From assembly GCA_965652565.1 (NCBI GenBank), contig CBFGWL010000019.1, positions 1 to 39,040 on the forward strand: a stretch of 39,040 nucleotides of DNA, written 5' to 3'. The DNA comes from RSA11 sp965652565. GTDB taxonomy: Bacteria > Actinomycetota > Thermoleophilia > Solirubrobacterales > 70-9. The position numbers were made by a program, and so were the translations under genes. The notes beneath the pieces were generated by a model. It ran no database searches and had not been told where the DNA came from. It saw only the letters and a list, made by a program, of their open reading frames with translations. Positions 1 through 6,313 of the stretch are shown one piece after another (positions within the stretch are counted from its first letter, which is position 1; each line of letters opens with the position of its first letter).

Positions 1-4
1 CGGT

Positions 5-280
5 TCAGGCGTGCTTCGGCGGCCGGACGGCAGCCGGGCGCTCGGGCTGTGGATGAACAGCGGCGCGGATCCCGAGGACGAGCGCGGCGATCGCCAGCAC
101 GCCGGCGATCGCCGCGAGCGTCACCAAGGCGGGGCTGCTCAGGGTCGCGGCGAGCACCACCAACAGCGCCGACAGCGCCGCGAGGATGAGCGCGATCTCG
201 ATCGACCGAACCAGGGCGCGCGAGCGGCGCTCAAGCGCGGTGAGCTCCGCGGGCCCGATCCGCTGCGGCCGGCTGGTCAT
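5..280 (-). CDS. Small two-helix membrane protein, unknown function
   Basis: The 91-residue product has a charged N-terminus (about residues 1-25), two closely spaced hydrophobic segments (about 27-47 and 50-71) and a proline/arginine-rich tail, so it should be an inner-membrane hairpin protein. I do not recognise the family. The ATG is preceded by TACGAT (minus strand, 287-292) with a 6-nt spacer, which fits leaderless transcription from this ATG, and no Shine-Dalgarno sequence is visible. The gene is complete, with a TGA stop at 5-7. Function cannot be assigned. Confidence 0.7.
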   Translation of the reverse strand: MTSRPQRIGPAELTALERRSRALVRSIEIALILAALSALLVVLAATLSSPALVTLAAIAGVLAIAALVLGIRAAVHPQPERPAAVRPPKHA

Positions 281-286
281 AGAAGA

Positions 287-292
287 ATCGTA
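287..292 (-). promoter_or_regulatory. Candidate -10 box for the small membrane protein
   Basis: TACGAT on the minus strand lies 6 nt upstream of the ATG at 280. It fits the TANNNT -10 element of actinobacterial promoters and the short spacing expected for a leaderless mRNA. No convincing -35 is visible. The rest of 281-401 shows no gene. Confidence 0.45.
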
Positions 293-401
293 GGCCGCAA
301 AAACGCCTGGTTTGCAGCACTTCTCTCACCACGCGACCGGTGACATCGGCGCCCACGACCCGGGCCGAGGTGAGGCTGGGACCCCAGTCCGTTCCGGGTC
401 G

Positions 402-836
402 CTAGATCAACACTCCAGCGGCCGCCAGCGCCTCGCGCTGATCTTCGTAGACCTTGAAACGAACGAGTGTCCGGTCGTTGAAGGTGAACTCGTGGGCGTT
501 GTGGAGCACGACGGGGATCCCGCTGCCCTTTCCCTCCGCCCAGGCAGCGACGAGCACCAGGACGCAGTCGTCGCCGATGTCGATCACGCGCTCCGCCCGA
601 AATCGCAGAACGTCCCACGGCCCGTCGTCGCGAAACCTGCTCACCTCATCCATCCCGCGCAGCACCGGTCCATCCGGGTAGATCCCCGTGAAATCGAACT
701 CGGTTGACGCGTCCATGCGCTCGGCCAGCGCGGCGAACAGGGCTCGCTGCTCGATCATGCCGTCGCCGATGCCGCTCCGCGATGCGTCGGGGCTCGCGTA
801 GCTATCTCGGATCCAGCGGACGTGCTCCTCCGACAT
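402..836 (-). CDS. SnoaL/NTF2-like protein
   Basis: The 144-residue product looks like a nuclear-transport-factor-2-like (SnoaL-type) cone-fold protein. It has a helical N-terminal half with the segment ALFAALAERMDASTEFD, then alternating strands rich in aromatic and acidic residues, with HEFTFNDRTLVRFKVYED near the end. Proteins of this fold are small enzymes or binding proteins with very diverse substrates, so no reaction is assigned. The frame stays open upstream across the tRNA-Pro gene, but the ATG at 836 begins the plausible domain. A perfect 26-bp palindrome sits 33 bp upstream and may control it. Confidence 0.7.
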   Translation of the reverse strand: MSEEHVRWIRDSYASPDASRSGIGDGMIEQRALFAALAERMDASTEFDFTGIYPDGPVLRGMDEVSRFRDDGPWDVLRFRAERVIDIGDDCVLVLVAAWAEGKGSGIPVVLHNAHEFTFNDRTLVRFKVYEDQREALAAAGVLI

Positions 837-868
837 CCTGCGCCGAGTCTCTCGCCCCCCGGACTCCG

Positions 869-894
869 CCGGTGGGGCGAATTCGCCCCACCGG
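869..894. promoter_or_regulatory. Perfect 26-bp palindrome, possible operator
   Basis: Two 13-base arms meet without a loop at a central GAATTC; the left arm is CCGGTGGGGCGAA. It lies 33 bp upstream of the NTF2-like gene start and is distinct from the tRNA-Pro terminator at 1026-1048. A dimeric repressor of TetR type would bind such a site, but that is inference. Between it and the tRNA, 837-1025 also holds a short direct repeat (AGCGATCGG at 924 and 961) and no gene. Confidence 0.5.
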
Positions 895-1017
895 GCCCGG
901 ACGGCGGGAGAAGCACCGTGCTTAGCGATCGGCGTCCGAGTGCGGGCTCCGTCGCCTGCTAGCGATCGGATCACGTGCGCGGGGCGGTGCGGCTGCCGCG
1001 ACCGACGACAAAGAGAA

Positions 1018-1048
1018 ACGAAAAACCCCGGAGCGCTGCGCTCCGGGG
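1018..1048 (-). terminator. Rho-independent terminator after tRNA-Pro
   Basis: The inverted repeat CCCCGGAGCG-CTG-CGCTCCGGGG at 1026-1048 makes a 10-bp stem with a 3-nt loop. On the minus strand it is followed by TTTTT (1025-1021) and more T-rich sequence, a classic intrinsic terminator just downstream of tRNA-Pro. Confidence 0.85.
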
Positions 1049-1056
1049 TCTCTTCA

Positions 1057-1130
1057 TCGGGGCGACTGGATTTGAACCAGCGACCTTTCGGCCCCCAGCC
1101 GAATGCGCTACCAGACTGCGCCACGCCCCG
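1057..1130 (-). tRNA. tRNA-Pro(GGG)
   Basis: A full cloverleaf can be read. The acceptor stem is CGGGGCG/CGCCCCG, the D arm GCGC/GCGC, the anticodon stem TTCGG/CCGAA with loop CTGGGGG (anticodon GGG), and the T arm GCTGG-TTCAAAT-CCAGT. The discriminator is A and the CCA end is not encoded. An intrinsic terminator follows. Confidence 0.95.
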
Positions 1131-1210
1131 AGGATTCAGTTGTGAGCGGGTGCCGCTGGGGGCGGCGCCCGTCGACACGCATCATGCCGTATTCGGGCCT
1201 CGGCGTGTCA

Positions 1211-1283
1211 AGCGGGCGACGGGGCTCGAACCCGCTACTTTCAGCTTGGAAGGCTGACGTGCAACCAGTTACACCTCGCCCGC
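1211..1283 (-). tRNA. tRNA-Gly(TCC)
   Basis: The cloverleaf has acceptor GCGGGCG/CGCCCGC, anticodon stem TCAGC/GCTGA with loop CTTCCAA (anticodon TCC), and a T arm with the loop sequence TTCGAGC. CCA is not encoded. It sits 80 bp upstream of tRNA-Pro on the same strand, so the two may share a transcript. Confidence 0.95.
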
Positions 1284-1320
1284 TGGATCGACTCGGAATT
1301 ATAGGTTCGGATCGCGAGAC

Positions 1321-1887
1321 TCAGCCACGGCGCCAGGCGACGAGCACCGTGTAGGTGGCGAAGCGTCGATCGGGCTTGCCGCGTCGCGCGGCGCCCTTCC
1401 CCACGCCGATGCCGATGTGCTTGAAGCGCTTGCCCAGGATGTTGTTGCGCACGCCGTTGCGCGGATCGAGCCAGGTCTGCATCATCGCCAGCGGGGTCGT
1501 GCTGAAGCCGATCACCTCGGCATACCCGTAACGCTGCCCCGGGCGCAGGTAGCTGGAGCTCTCGACGCGCTCGGAGAGCGGATCCTCGCCGGCACAGCGG
1601 TGGCGCAGGCAGTCCTTGCGCAGCATGACCTTGGTGTGCTTGCGCGCGATCCGGTTCAGCGCACGGTGCGCCTTGAGCTTGCCGGCTCTCCGGCGCGCGC
1701 GCACCTCGCGAACGAGGCAGCGCATCGCGCGCTGGAGCTGGGCTTTCGTGGCTTGCGATGGAGTCGCCTCCGCCTTCGCGCATTTCGTCTGCAGGGCGGC
1801 AGCCGGAGTCGGGTTGATCGCGAGCAGCGCCCCGGCCAGGAACGCGCAGGCGATCGTGGCGATTGGAATGTGCATACGGGCAGTCAT
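1321..1887 (-). CDS. Secreted CAP-domain (SCP/PR1-like) protein, degenerate site
   Basis: The 188-residue protein has an N-terminal signal peptide (hydrophobic stretch about residues 5-25, ending with alanines) and a CAP domain. The first conserved His is present (CLRHRC) and the Glu is present (YAEVIG), but the second CAP His, expected before the NNIL-like motif, is replaced (NGVRNNIL). It is paralogous to the CAP protein at 2740-3273: both share the CxxHxCxGE block and the following SERV/EERV...YLR segment. The ATG at 1887 is preferred over an upstream TTG because GGAGAG lies just upstream. Such proteins are extracellular; their role in bacteria is largely unknown. Confidence 0.85.
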   Translation of the reverse strand: MTARMHIPIATIACAFLAGALLAINPTPAAALQTKCAKAEATPSQATKAQLQRAMRCLVREVRARRRAGKLKAHRALNRIARKHTKVMLRKDCLRHRCAGEDPLSERVESSSYLRPGQRYGYAEVIGFSTTPLAMMQTWLDPRNGVRNNILGKRFKHIGIGVGKGAARRGKPDRRFATYTVLVAWRRG

Positions 1888-1942
1888 CTCTCTCTCCAAA
1901 GCAACAGCGCCGACCCGGTTTAGTTGCGGCTCGGCGCTGAGA

Positions 1943-2015
1943 CGGGGCAGCCAGGACTCGAACCTGGAATCGCCGGTTTTGGAGACCGGTGCCTTACCAA
2001 TTTGGCCACTGCCCC
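1943..2015 (-). tRNA. tRNA-Trp(CCA)
   Basis: Acceptor GGGGCAG/CTGCCCC, anticodon stem CCGGT/ACCGG with loop CTCCAAA (anticodon CCA), T arm CCAGG-TTCGAGT-CCTGG and discriminator G, as expected for bacterial tRNA-Trp. CCA is not encoded. Confidence 0.95.
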
Positions 2016-2045
2016 CGGCTGTTGGCCCCCAGGGTACCGGGGCGA

Positions 2046-2129
2046 TGCGGGCGGAGGGACTTGAACCCCCACGCTCTTTCGAGCACCGGCACCTAAAGCC
2101 GGCGTGTCTACCAATTCCACCACGCCCGC
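2046..2129 (-). tRNA. tRNA-Leu(TAG)
   Basis: A class II tRNA of 84 nt. The acceptor is GCGGGCG/CGCCCGC, the anticodon stem GCCGG... with loop TTTAGGT (anticodon TAG), and the long variable arm GCTC-GAAA-GAGC. The T loop is TTCAAGT and the discriminator A. It lies 30 bp upstream of tRNA-Trp on the same strand. Confidence 0.95.
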
Positions 2130-2213
2130 GCCCGCCCGATCATAGGCTGCGCGCGCCCTTCAGTTGCCCCCTGGGTGTCGCGCGCCGCGGGGCACCGGTT
2201 TACACTCCGCGCG

Positions 2214-2726
2214 ATGGAGGTCACGCACGTCCGTCCGGGGTACGAGCTGTGGCGCCCCAACAGGGAGAGCGCCCGCAACAAGTCGACGAAGGCGCTCGTC
2301 TGCCTCGTCCTGCTCATCTCCGCGGCGCTCATCACGATCATCGTGCTCGGCGGCTGGGAGCGGCTGCAGGACACGACAATGGCTGTGATCGCGCTCGCCT
2401 GGGCGGGGGTCTACGTGCTCTTCGCCTATCTCGTGTCCCGGTGGAACCGGGGTGTGTTGCCGGTCGCGGCTTCGCTCGCGGTCGTGCTGGCGATCTTCGC
2501 CGCGGTCGCGGCGCCCGCCTGGTTCGACCGGGCGAAGGACGGCCTCAGCTCGCCGGCGCTCCCCGAGGAGATGCTCGGCCTGCTCACGATCGTGCTCATC
2601 CCGGTGCAGATCATGCTGATCGCGGTCGCGATGGTCGCGTTCAACCAGGAGTGGCACATCGAGGAGGAACGCCCGGTCAAGGGCGTTCCGCCCGCGGACG
2701 GGGACGCGGCGCCCAGCCCCGCGTGA
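2214..2726 (+). CDS. Four-helix membrane protein, unknown function
   Basis: The 170-residue protein has about four hydrophobic segments (roughly residues 26-47, 57-77, 84-105 and 120-145), a hydrophilic N-terminus and a charged, proline-rich C-terminal tail, so it is an integral membrane protein. I do not recognise the family. The ATG at 2214 is chosen because TACACT (2201-2206) lies 7 nt upstream as a -10 box for a leaderless message. It converges on the CAP-domain gene, with only 13 bp between the two stop codons. Confidence 0.7.
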   Translation: MEVTHVRPGYELWRPNRESARNKSTKALVCLVLLISAALITIIVLGGWERLQDTTMAVIALAWAGVYVLFAYLVSRWNRGVLPVAASLAVVLAIFAAVAAPAWFDRAKDGLSSPALPEEMLGLLTIVLIPVQIMLIAVAMVAFNQEWHIEEERPVKGVPPADGDAAPSPA

Positions 2727-2739
2727 TTCGTCACTCCCG

Positions 2740-3273
2740 CTAGCGCTTGCGGCCGACGACGATCGTGTAGAGCGCGGTGCCGTTGCGCGCCGAGACGCCG
2801 ACCCCGAGGTTCCGATAGGTGCCGCTCATCAGGGTCTGGCGGTGGCCGGCGCTGCCCATGAACTGGCGCAGGATGTCCTTCGGCGTGGCGCGCGCGGTGT
2901 TCTTGGCGATCACCTCGCCGAGCGCGTAGGAGCGGGCCCCGCGCAGATACCCGGTGCGCCGTACGCGCTCCTCGAGCGCGGGCTCGCCGGAGCACTGATG
3001 CGCGAAGCAGTTGTGCTTGCGCATATACCGCGTGTGCGCTTGCGCCGCCTCACGCAGCTTGGGCCGGGCGCGCAGGTTCTTGGCGCTGCGCTTCTTGTTC
3101 ACGAGGCACTTCATGGCCAGGCGGGCCTGCTTCTTCTTGAGGTTCTTGGTGGGCTTCTTGGCGTGCTTGCAGGTGCGCGCCTCAGCCCGCTCCGGCGTGG
3201 CGGCGCTCGGCAGGGCGGCGATCAGGGTTGCCGCGAGGATCAAAGCGAGCGTGTTTCTGAGTGAAATCGTCAT
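2740..3273 (-). CDS. Secreted CAP-domain (SCP/PR1-like) protein
   Basis: The 177-residue protein carries a signal peptide (about residues 1-30) and a lysine-rich linker, followed by a CAP domain that keeps the conserved residues: His in CFAHQC, Glu in LGEVIA and His in GSAGHRQTL. This is the intact paralogue of the protein at 1321-1887. Paired cysteines around CFAHQC suggest an extracytoplasmic disulfide. The ATG at 3273 is chosen because the signal peptide starts there; the open frame extends 17 codons further upstream without signal-like features. Its start is 47 bp from the SRAP gene stop on the same strand. Function is unknown beyond the fold. Confidence 0.85.
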   Translation of the reverse strand: MTISLRNTLALILAATLIAALPSAATPERAEARTCKHAKKPTKNLKKKQARLAMKCLVNKKRSAKNLRARPKLREAAQAHTRYMRKHNCFAHQCSGEPALEERVRRTGYLRGARSYALGEVIAKNTARATPKDILRQFMGSAGHRQTLMSGTYRNLGVGVSARNGTALYTIVVGRKR

Positions 3274-3320
3274 CTCCGTTCGGCTGCTCGTCGGGTCGCT
3301 ACACAAACACCACGCGCGGC

Positions 3321-4010
3321 TCAAAAGAGCGTGGCGTCCTTCTCACGCGGAACGATCAGCTCGGGCCCGTCCTCGCGCACGTCGTTGACGTAGTCGTTTA
3401 CCTCGCGCGCCACGAGCGCATCCTCGGGCGCGGGCCGGAGCAGCTCGAGCAGGGCCTCCGTGTCCTTGGTGTCGGAGATCCATTGCGCCTCGGCGCTCGG
3501 GTCGAGCACGACCGGCATCCGGTTGTGGATGGGGCGCACGAGCTCGTTGGGCGCGCAAGTGATCAGCGCGCAGCTCGTGATCGGCTCGCCGTCGCGGGGC
3601 TCGTAGCGCGCCCAGATGCCGGCGAAGGCGAATAGGTCGCCGTCGGGCCGGCTGAACCAGATCGGGACCTTGCCGCGCTCATCCCGGCGCCACTCGTAGA
3701 ACCCGTCGGCGGGGATCAGGCAGCGGCGCTGCACGAAGGACTCGGCGAAGGCGGGCTGGCGATCCAGGGACTCGGCGCGCGCGTTGATAAGTGGCGGGCC
3801 CTTCTTCTCGAGCGCCCACTTGCCGGGGATCAGGCCCCAGCGCAGCGTGCCGAGCTCGCGCCCCTCGGCGCGCTCGCGCACGGCGAGCACCGGGTCGGTC
3901 GGCGCGATGTTGAAGCGCGGCCGCTCGTTGATCTCGCTCTCGTCGGGCAGCTCGAAGCGCAGCTTGATCCGGTTGGGGTCCGGGTTGGCGAGCGTGTAGC
4001 GACCGCACAT
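3321..4010 (-). CDS. yedK: SRAP/HMCES-family abasic-site protein (YedK-like)
   Basis: The 229-residue protein starts MCGRYTL, placing the catalytic Cys at position 2 after Met removal. Family proteins use this Cys to form a stable thiazolidine crosslink to abasic sites in single-stranded DNA, shielding them during replication. The other active-site residues are visible: Asn76 in INARAES, Glu106 in DGFYEW and His162 in IHNRMPVVL. Length and motif order match a complete SRAP domain. It is often called SOS response-associated, but no LexA box was identified here. It is the nearest upstream gene of the intact CAP protein. Confidence 0.95.
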   Translation of the reverse strand: MCGRYTLANPDPNRIKLRFELPDESEINERPRFNIAPTDPVLAVRERAEGRELGTLRWGLIPGKWALEKKGPPLINARAESLDRQPAFAESFVQRRCLIPADGFYEWRRDERGKVPIWFSRPDGDLFAFAGIWARYEPRDGEPITSCALITCAPNELVRPIHNRMPVVLDPSAEAQWISDTKDTEALLELLRPAPEDALVAREVNDYVNDVREDGPELIVPREKDATLF

Positions 4011-4113
4011 GTCGATTGCGCAGGTTAGTTGGGGAAGCGTGGCGGAGTTGGCGCGCTGCGCGCGCCTGTGCCGACACGACGCCGGTCAGAGTCGGCAGAA
4101 TGAAGGTCTCCAC

Positions 4114-4196
4114 GCGGCGGTGGAGGAACGGCAGACTCGCGGCTCTCAAAAAGCCGTGTCCGAAAGGACGTGTGGGTTCGAATCCCACCCGCCGCA
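4114..4196 (+). tRNA. tRNA-Leu(CAA)
   Basis: A class II tRNA of 83 nt. Acceptor GCGGCGG/CCGCCGC, D stem GAG/CTC, anticodon stem CGGCT/AGCCG with loop CTCAAAA (anticodon CAA), variable arm GTCC-GAAA-GGAC, T arm GTGGG-TTCGAAT-CCCAC, discriminator A. CCA is not encoded. A LAGLIDADG-type gene starts 7 nt after its 3' end. The 4011-4113 stretch upstream holds no gene; CAGAAT at 4096-4101 is a weak possible -10. Confidence 0.95.
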
Positions 4197-4203
4197 TCCC
4201 CCG

Positions 4204-4980
4204 ATGACCCGCCCGGCCCGAGAGGTCGAGGCAGTGCTCTACCTCGCCGAGCGTGGCCTCAACCGCTGCCAGATCGCACGCGTCACCGGTGTCCCCCGCA
4301 GCACGGTGGGTCACTGGCTTGCCGGCGAGCTCCCCGCCCAGCGCGACGCGCGCAACCCACCGGGCGGGCCGTGTCGAGGCTGCTCGGTCCCGCTTGAGCT
4401 CACCGACAGGGTCTTCCCCCGATACGCGTACCTCCTAGGCGCCTACCTGGGCGACGGCTGGATCGCACGCCACGCGCGCGGCGTGTACCGATTGGCCCTG
4501 CACCTCGACCGGGCCTACCCGAGGATCGTGCGCGCTTGCGCGGAAGCGGTGGCGGCGGTCAGCCCGGACAACCGCGTCCGTGTCGTCCACGATCCCGATG
4601 CCCAGATGGACGTCGTGGTTTCCTATTCGAAGCACTGGCCGTGCCTGCTGCCCCAGCACGGCGCCGGCACGAAGCACACGCGCCGCATCGAGCTCGCCGA
4701 TTGGCAGCGCGAGATCCTCGACCGCCATCCCTGGGCGTTCCTCCGCGGCCTGATCCACTCCGACGGCTGCCGGTTCATGAACCCGGCCGTGCACTCGCAC
4801 CGCACGTACTGGTATCCGCGCTACCAGTTCTCGAACCGCTCGGCGGACATCCGCGCGCTCTTCTGCGAGTACTGCGAGAAGGTCGGCGTGGAGTGGCGGC
4901 AGGCGAATCGCTGGAACATCTCGGTGGCGCGCCGCGCCTCCGTCGAGCTCATGGACCGCCACATCGGGCCGAAACGCTGA
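4204..4980 (+). CDS. HTH-LAGLIDADG protein (homing-endonuclease-like)
   Basis: The 258-residue product has an N-terminal helix-turn-helix (about 17-41, NRCQIARVTGVPRSTVGHWL), a short CRGC linker and two LAGLIDADG helices: LLGAYLGDGW near 77-86 with Asp84, and FLRGLIHSDG near 179-188 with Asp187. Both acidic metal-binding positions are kept, so a monomeric homing endonuclease is plausible; a WhiA-like DNA-binding regulator without cleavage is the alternative. The ATG lies 7 nt behind tRNA-Leu(CAA) without a Shine-Dalgarno sequence, so the mRNA may be released by tRNA 3'-end processing and be leaderless. It is not inside an intron or intein that I can see. Confidence 0.75.
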   Translation: MTRPAREVEAVLYLAERGLNRCQIARVTGVPRSTVGHWLAGELPAQRDARNPPGGPCRGCSVPLELTDRVFPRYAYLLGAYLGDGWIARHARGVYRLALHLDRAYPRIVRACAEAVAAVSPDNRVRVVHDPDAQMDVVVSYSKHWPCLLPQHGAGTKHTRRIELADWQREILDRHPWAFLRGLIHSDGCRFMNPAVHSHRTYWYPRYQFSNRSADIRALFCEYCEKVGVEWRQANRWNISVARRASVELMDRHIGPKR

Positions 4981-5022
4981 GCGCCGCTTGGCACGCCCGG
5001 CGGGCTCCGCGTCCCGCGGCGC
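4981..5022 (+). terminator. Possible hairpin after the LAGLIDADG gene
   Basis: GCGCCGC (4981-4987) and GCGGCGC (5016-5022) form an inverted repeat directly after the stop codon. There is no T tract, so it is only a weak terminator candidate. Confidence 0.35.
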
Positions 5023-5028
5023 GATAAT
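5023..5028 (+). promoter_or_regulatory. -10 box for the M28-like peptidase
   Basis: GATAAT lies 7 nt before the GTG at 5036 and supports a leaderless start there. No clear -35 is visible. Confidence 0.5.
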
Positions 5029-5035
5029 CCCGCCC

Positions 5036-6313
5036 GTGAGCGAGGAGAGCTCAACCGCGAAGCGGATGCTGGCCGACGTCGAGGCGCTCTGCGAGTTCGA
5101 GGGGCGCCGGCCGGGAACCGACGCCGAACGGCGCGCCGCGAAGCACTTGGCCAAGCGCCTGCGGGAGCTCCGCTGGCGCCCGGAGACCCAGGCGACCTAC
5201 GTGCACCCGCAAGCCGCCCTGATCTGGGCCGCGCACTGCGCCCTGGGCTTTGGCGCCAGCCTCCTGGCGCTGCCGCTCGCCCCCGCCGGCTTCGCGCTCG
5301 CGCTCGTCGCCGCTACCTCGCTCTACCTGGATCTGAACACGCGCCTGTACCTGCTGCGCACGCTCTTCTTCCGGCGCGGCTCACAGAACGTGATCGCGCG
5401 CGGCCGCGTCCCGGACGCGCCGGCGCGCCTGGTGATCGTCGCCCACTACGACGTCGCCAAGACCGGCGCGCTCTTCGGCCGCGCGCTCGACCGCGTCACC
5501 CAGATCACGCGCAATTTCGGCTTCGACCCCCCGCGCGTGCTGTTCTGGTCGCTCGCCCTCCTCGTCCCGATCTTGGGCGCGCGGCTGGCGGGCGTTGACT
5601 CCGCAGCGCTCGGCGCCCTGCAGGTCCTCCCCACTCTGACCCTCCTCGTCGCGGGCTTCGCGCTGCTCGACATCGAGTTCTCCCCCGCCGCGCCCGGAGC
5701 CAACGACAACGCCTCCGGCGTCGCCGTAGCCCTCGCCCTGGCCCGCGACCTGCGCACCGAGCCGCCCGCCAACCTCGACCCCTGGATCGTCTTCACCGGC
5801 GGCGGCGAGTCACCGATGGAGGGGATGCGCGCGTTCCTGCGAGCGCACCGCGACGAGCTCGACCCGCAGCGAACGATCGTCCTGGCGCTCGACTCAGTCG
5901 GCCGGGGGCGGCTGCGCTACGTCGTCGGCGAGGGCCTAGCCGTCTCCTACCCCGCCGACCCATACCTGCTCGACCTCGCGGCCACGGTGGCGGAGGCCGC
6001 CGACGAGCCCGTGGAGCCGGAGCGCAACGGCTTCGCCGGGGAGGCGCTCGCCGCGCGCTCGCGCGGCCTGCGCGCTCTGGAGCTCACCGCGATCGAGCCC
6101 GGGCGCGCCCTGCCCGCGAACTACCACCTCCCCACCGACACGCCGGAGCACATCGACCCTGCGGCGCTGGAGCGCGCGCACGGCTTCGCGCTCGCCCTGA
6201 TCCGGGCGCTCGACCGCGACCTGGGCCGCGAGGACGACTCGGGACCGCGCGCCAGCCGGCGCAAGAGGCGAAAGCGGGATCGGATCGGCGCTGTTGATAG
6301 AACCCGTTCATGA
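5036..6313 (+). CDS. M28-family zinc peptidase-like membrane protein
   Basis: The 425-residue protein has an N-terminal soluble segment and hydrophobic helices near residues 62-100 and 165-215 that interrupt an M28 (aminopeptidase/transpeptidase-like) domain. Zinc-ligand motifs are visible: VIVAHYD, GANDNASG, LALDSVG and YHLPTDTPEHID. In the usual EExGLxGS motif, however, the sequence is GESPMEGM: the second Glu (metal ligand) is kept but the first, the general base, aligns with Gly. The protein may therefore be a weak or non-peptidase member. The GTG start rests on the -10 box 7 nt upstream. Its stop overlaps the next ATG (ATGA), implying translational coupling with acetoacetyl-CoA synthetase. 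Confidence 0.75.
   Translation: MSEESSTAKRMLADVEALCEFEGRRPGTDAERRAAKHLAKRLRELRWRPETQATYVHPQAALIWAAHCALGFGASLLALPLAPAGFALALVAATSLYLDLNTRLYLLRTLFFRRGSQNVIARGRVPDAPARLVIVAHYDVAKTGALFGRALDRVTQITRNFGFDPPRVLFWSLALLVPILGARLAGVDSAALGALQVLPTLTLLVAGFALLDIEFSPAAPGANDNASGVAVALALARDLRTEPPANLDPWIVFTGGGESPMEGMRAFLRAHRDELDPQRTIVLALDSVGRGRLRYVVGEGLAVSYPADPYLLDLAATVAEAADEPVEPERNGFAGEALAARSRGLRALELTAIEPGRALPANYHLPTDTPEHIDPAALERAHGFALALIRALDRDLGREDDSGPRASRRKRRKRDRIGAVDRTRS

Noticed and set aside
837..1178. N-terminal extension of the NTF2-like frame by about 114 residues
   Set aside because: It runs through tRNA-Pro and its terminator, and the extension has no domain features; the ATG at 836 is enough.
4029..4080. 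tRNA-like 5' half (GCGTGGCGGAGTTGGC) upstream of tRNA-Leu(CAA)
   Set aside because: It resembles the start of a class II tRNA, but no anticodon stem, T arm or matching acceptor 3' strand could be found, so it is not called even as a pseudogene.
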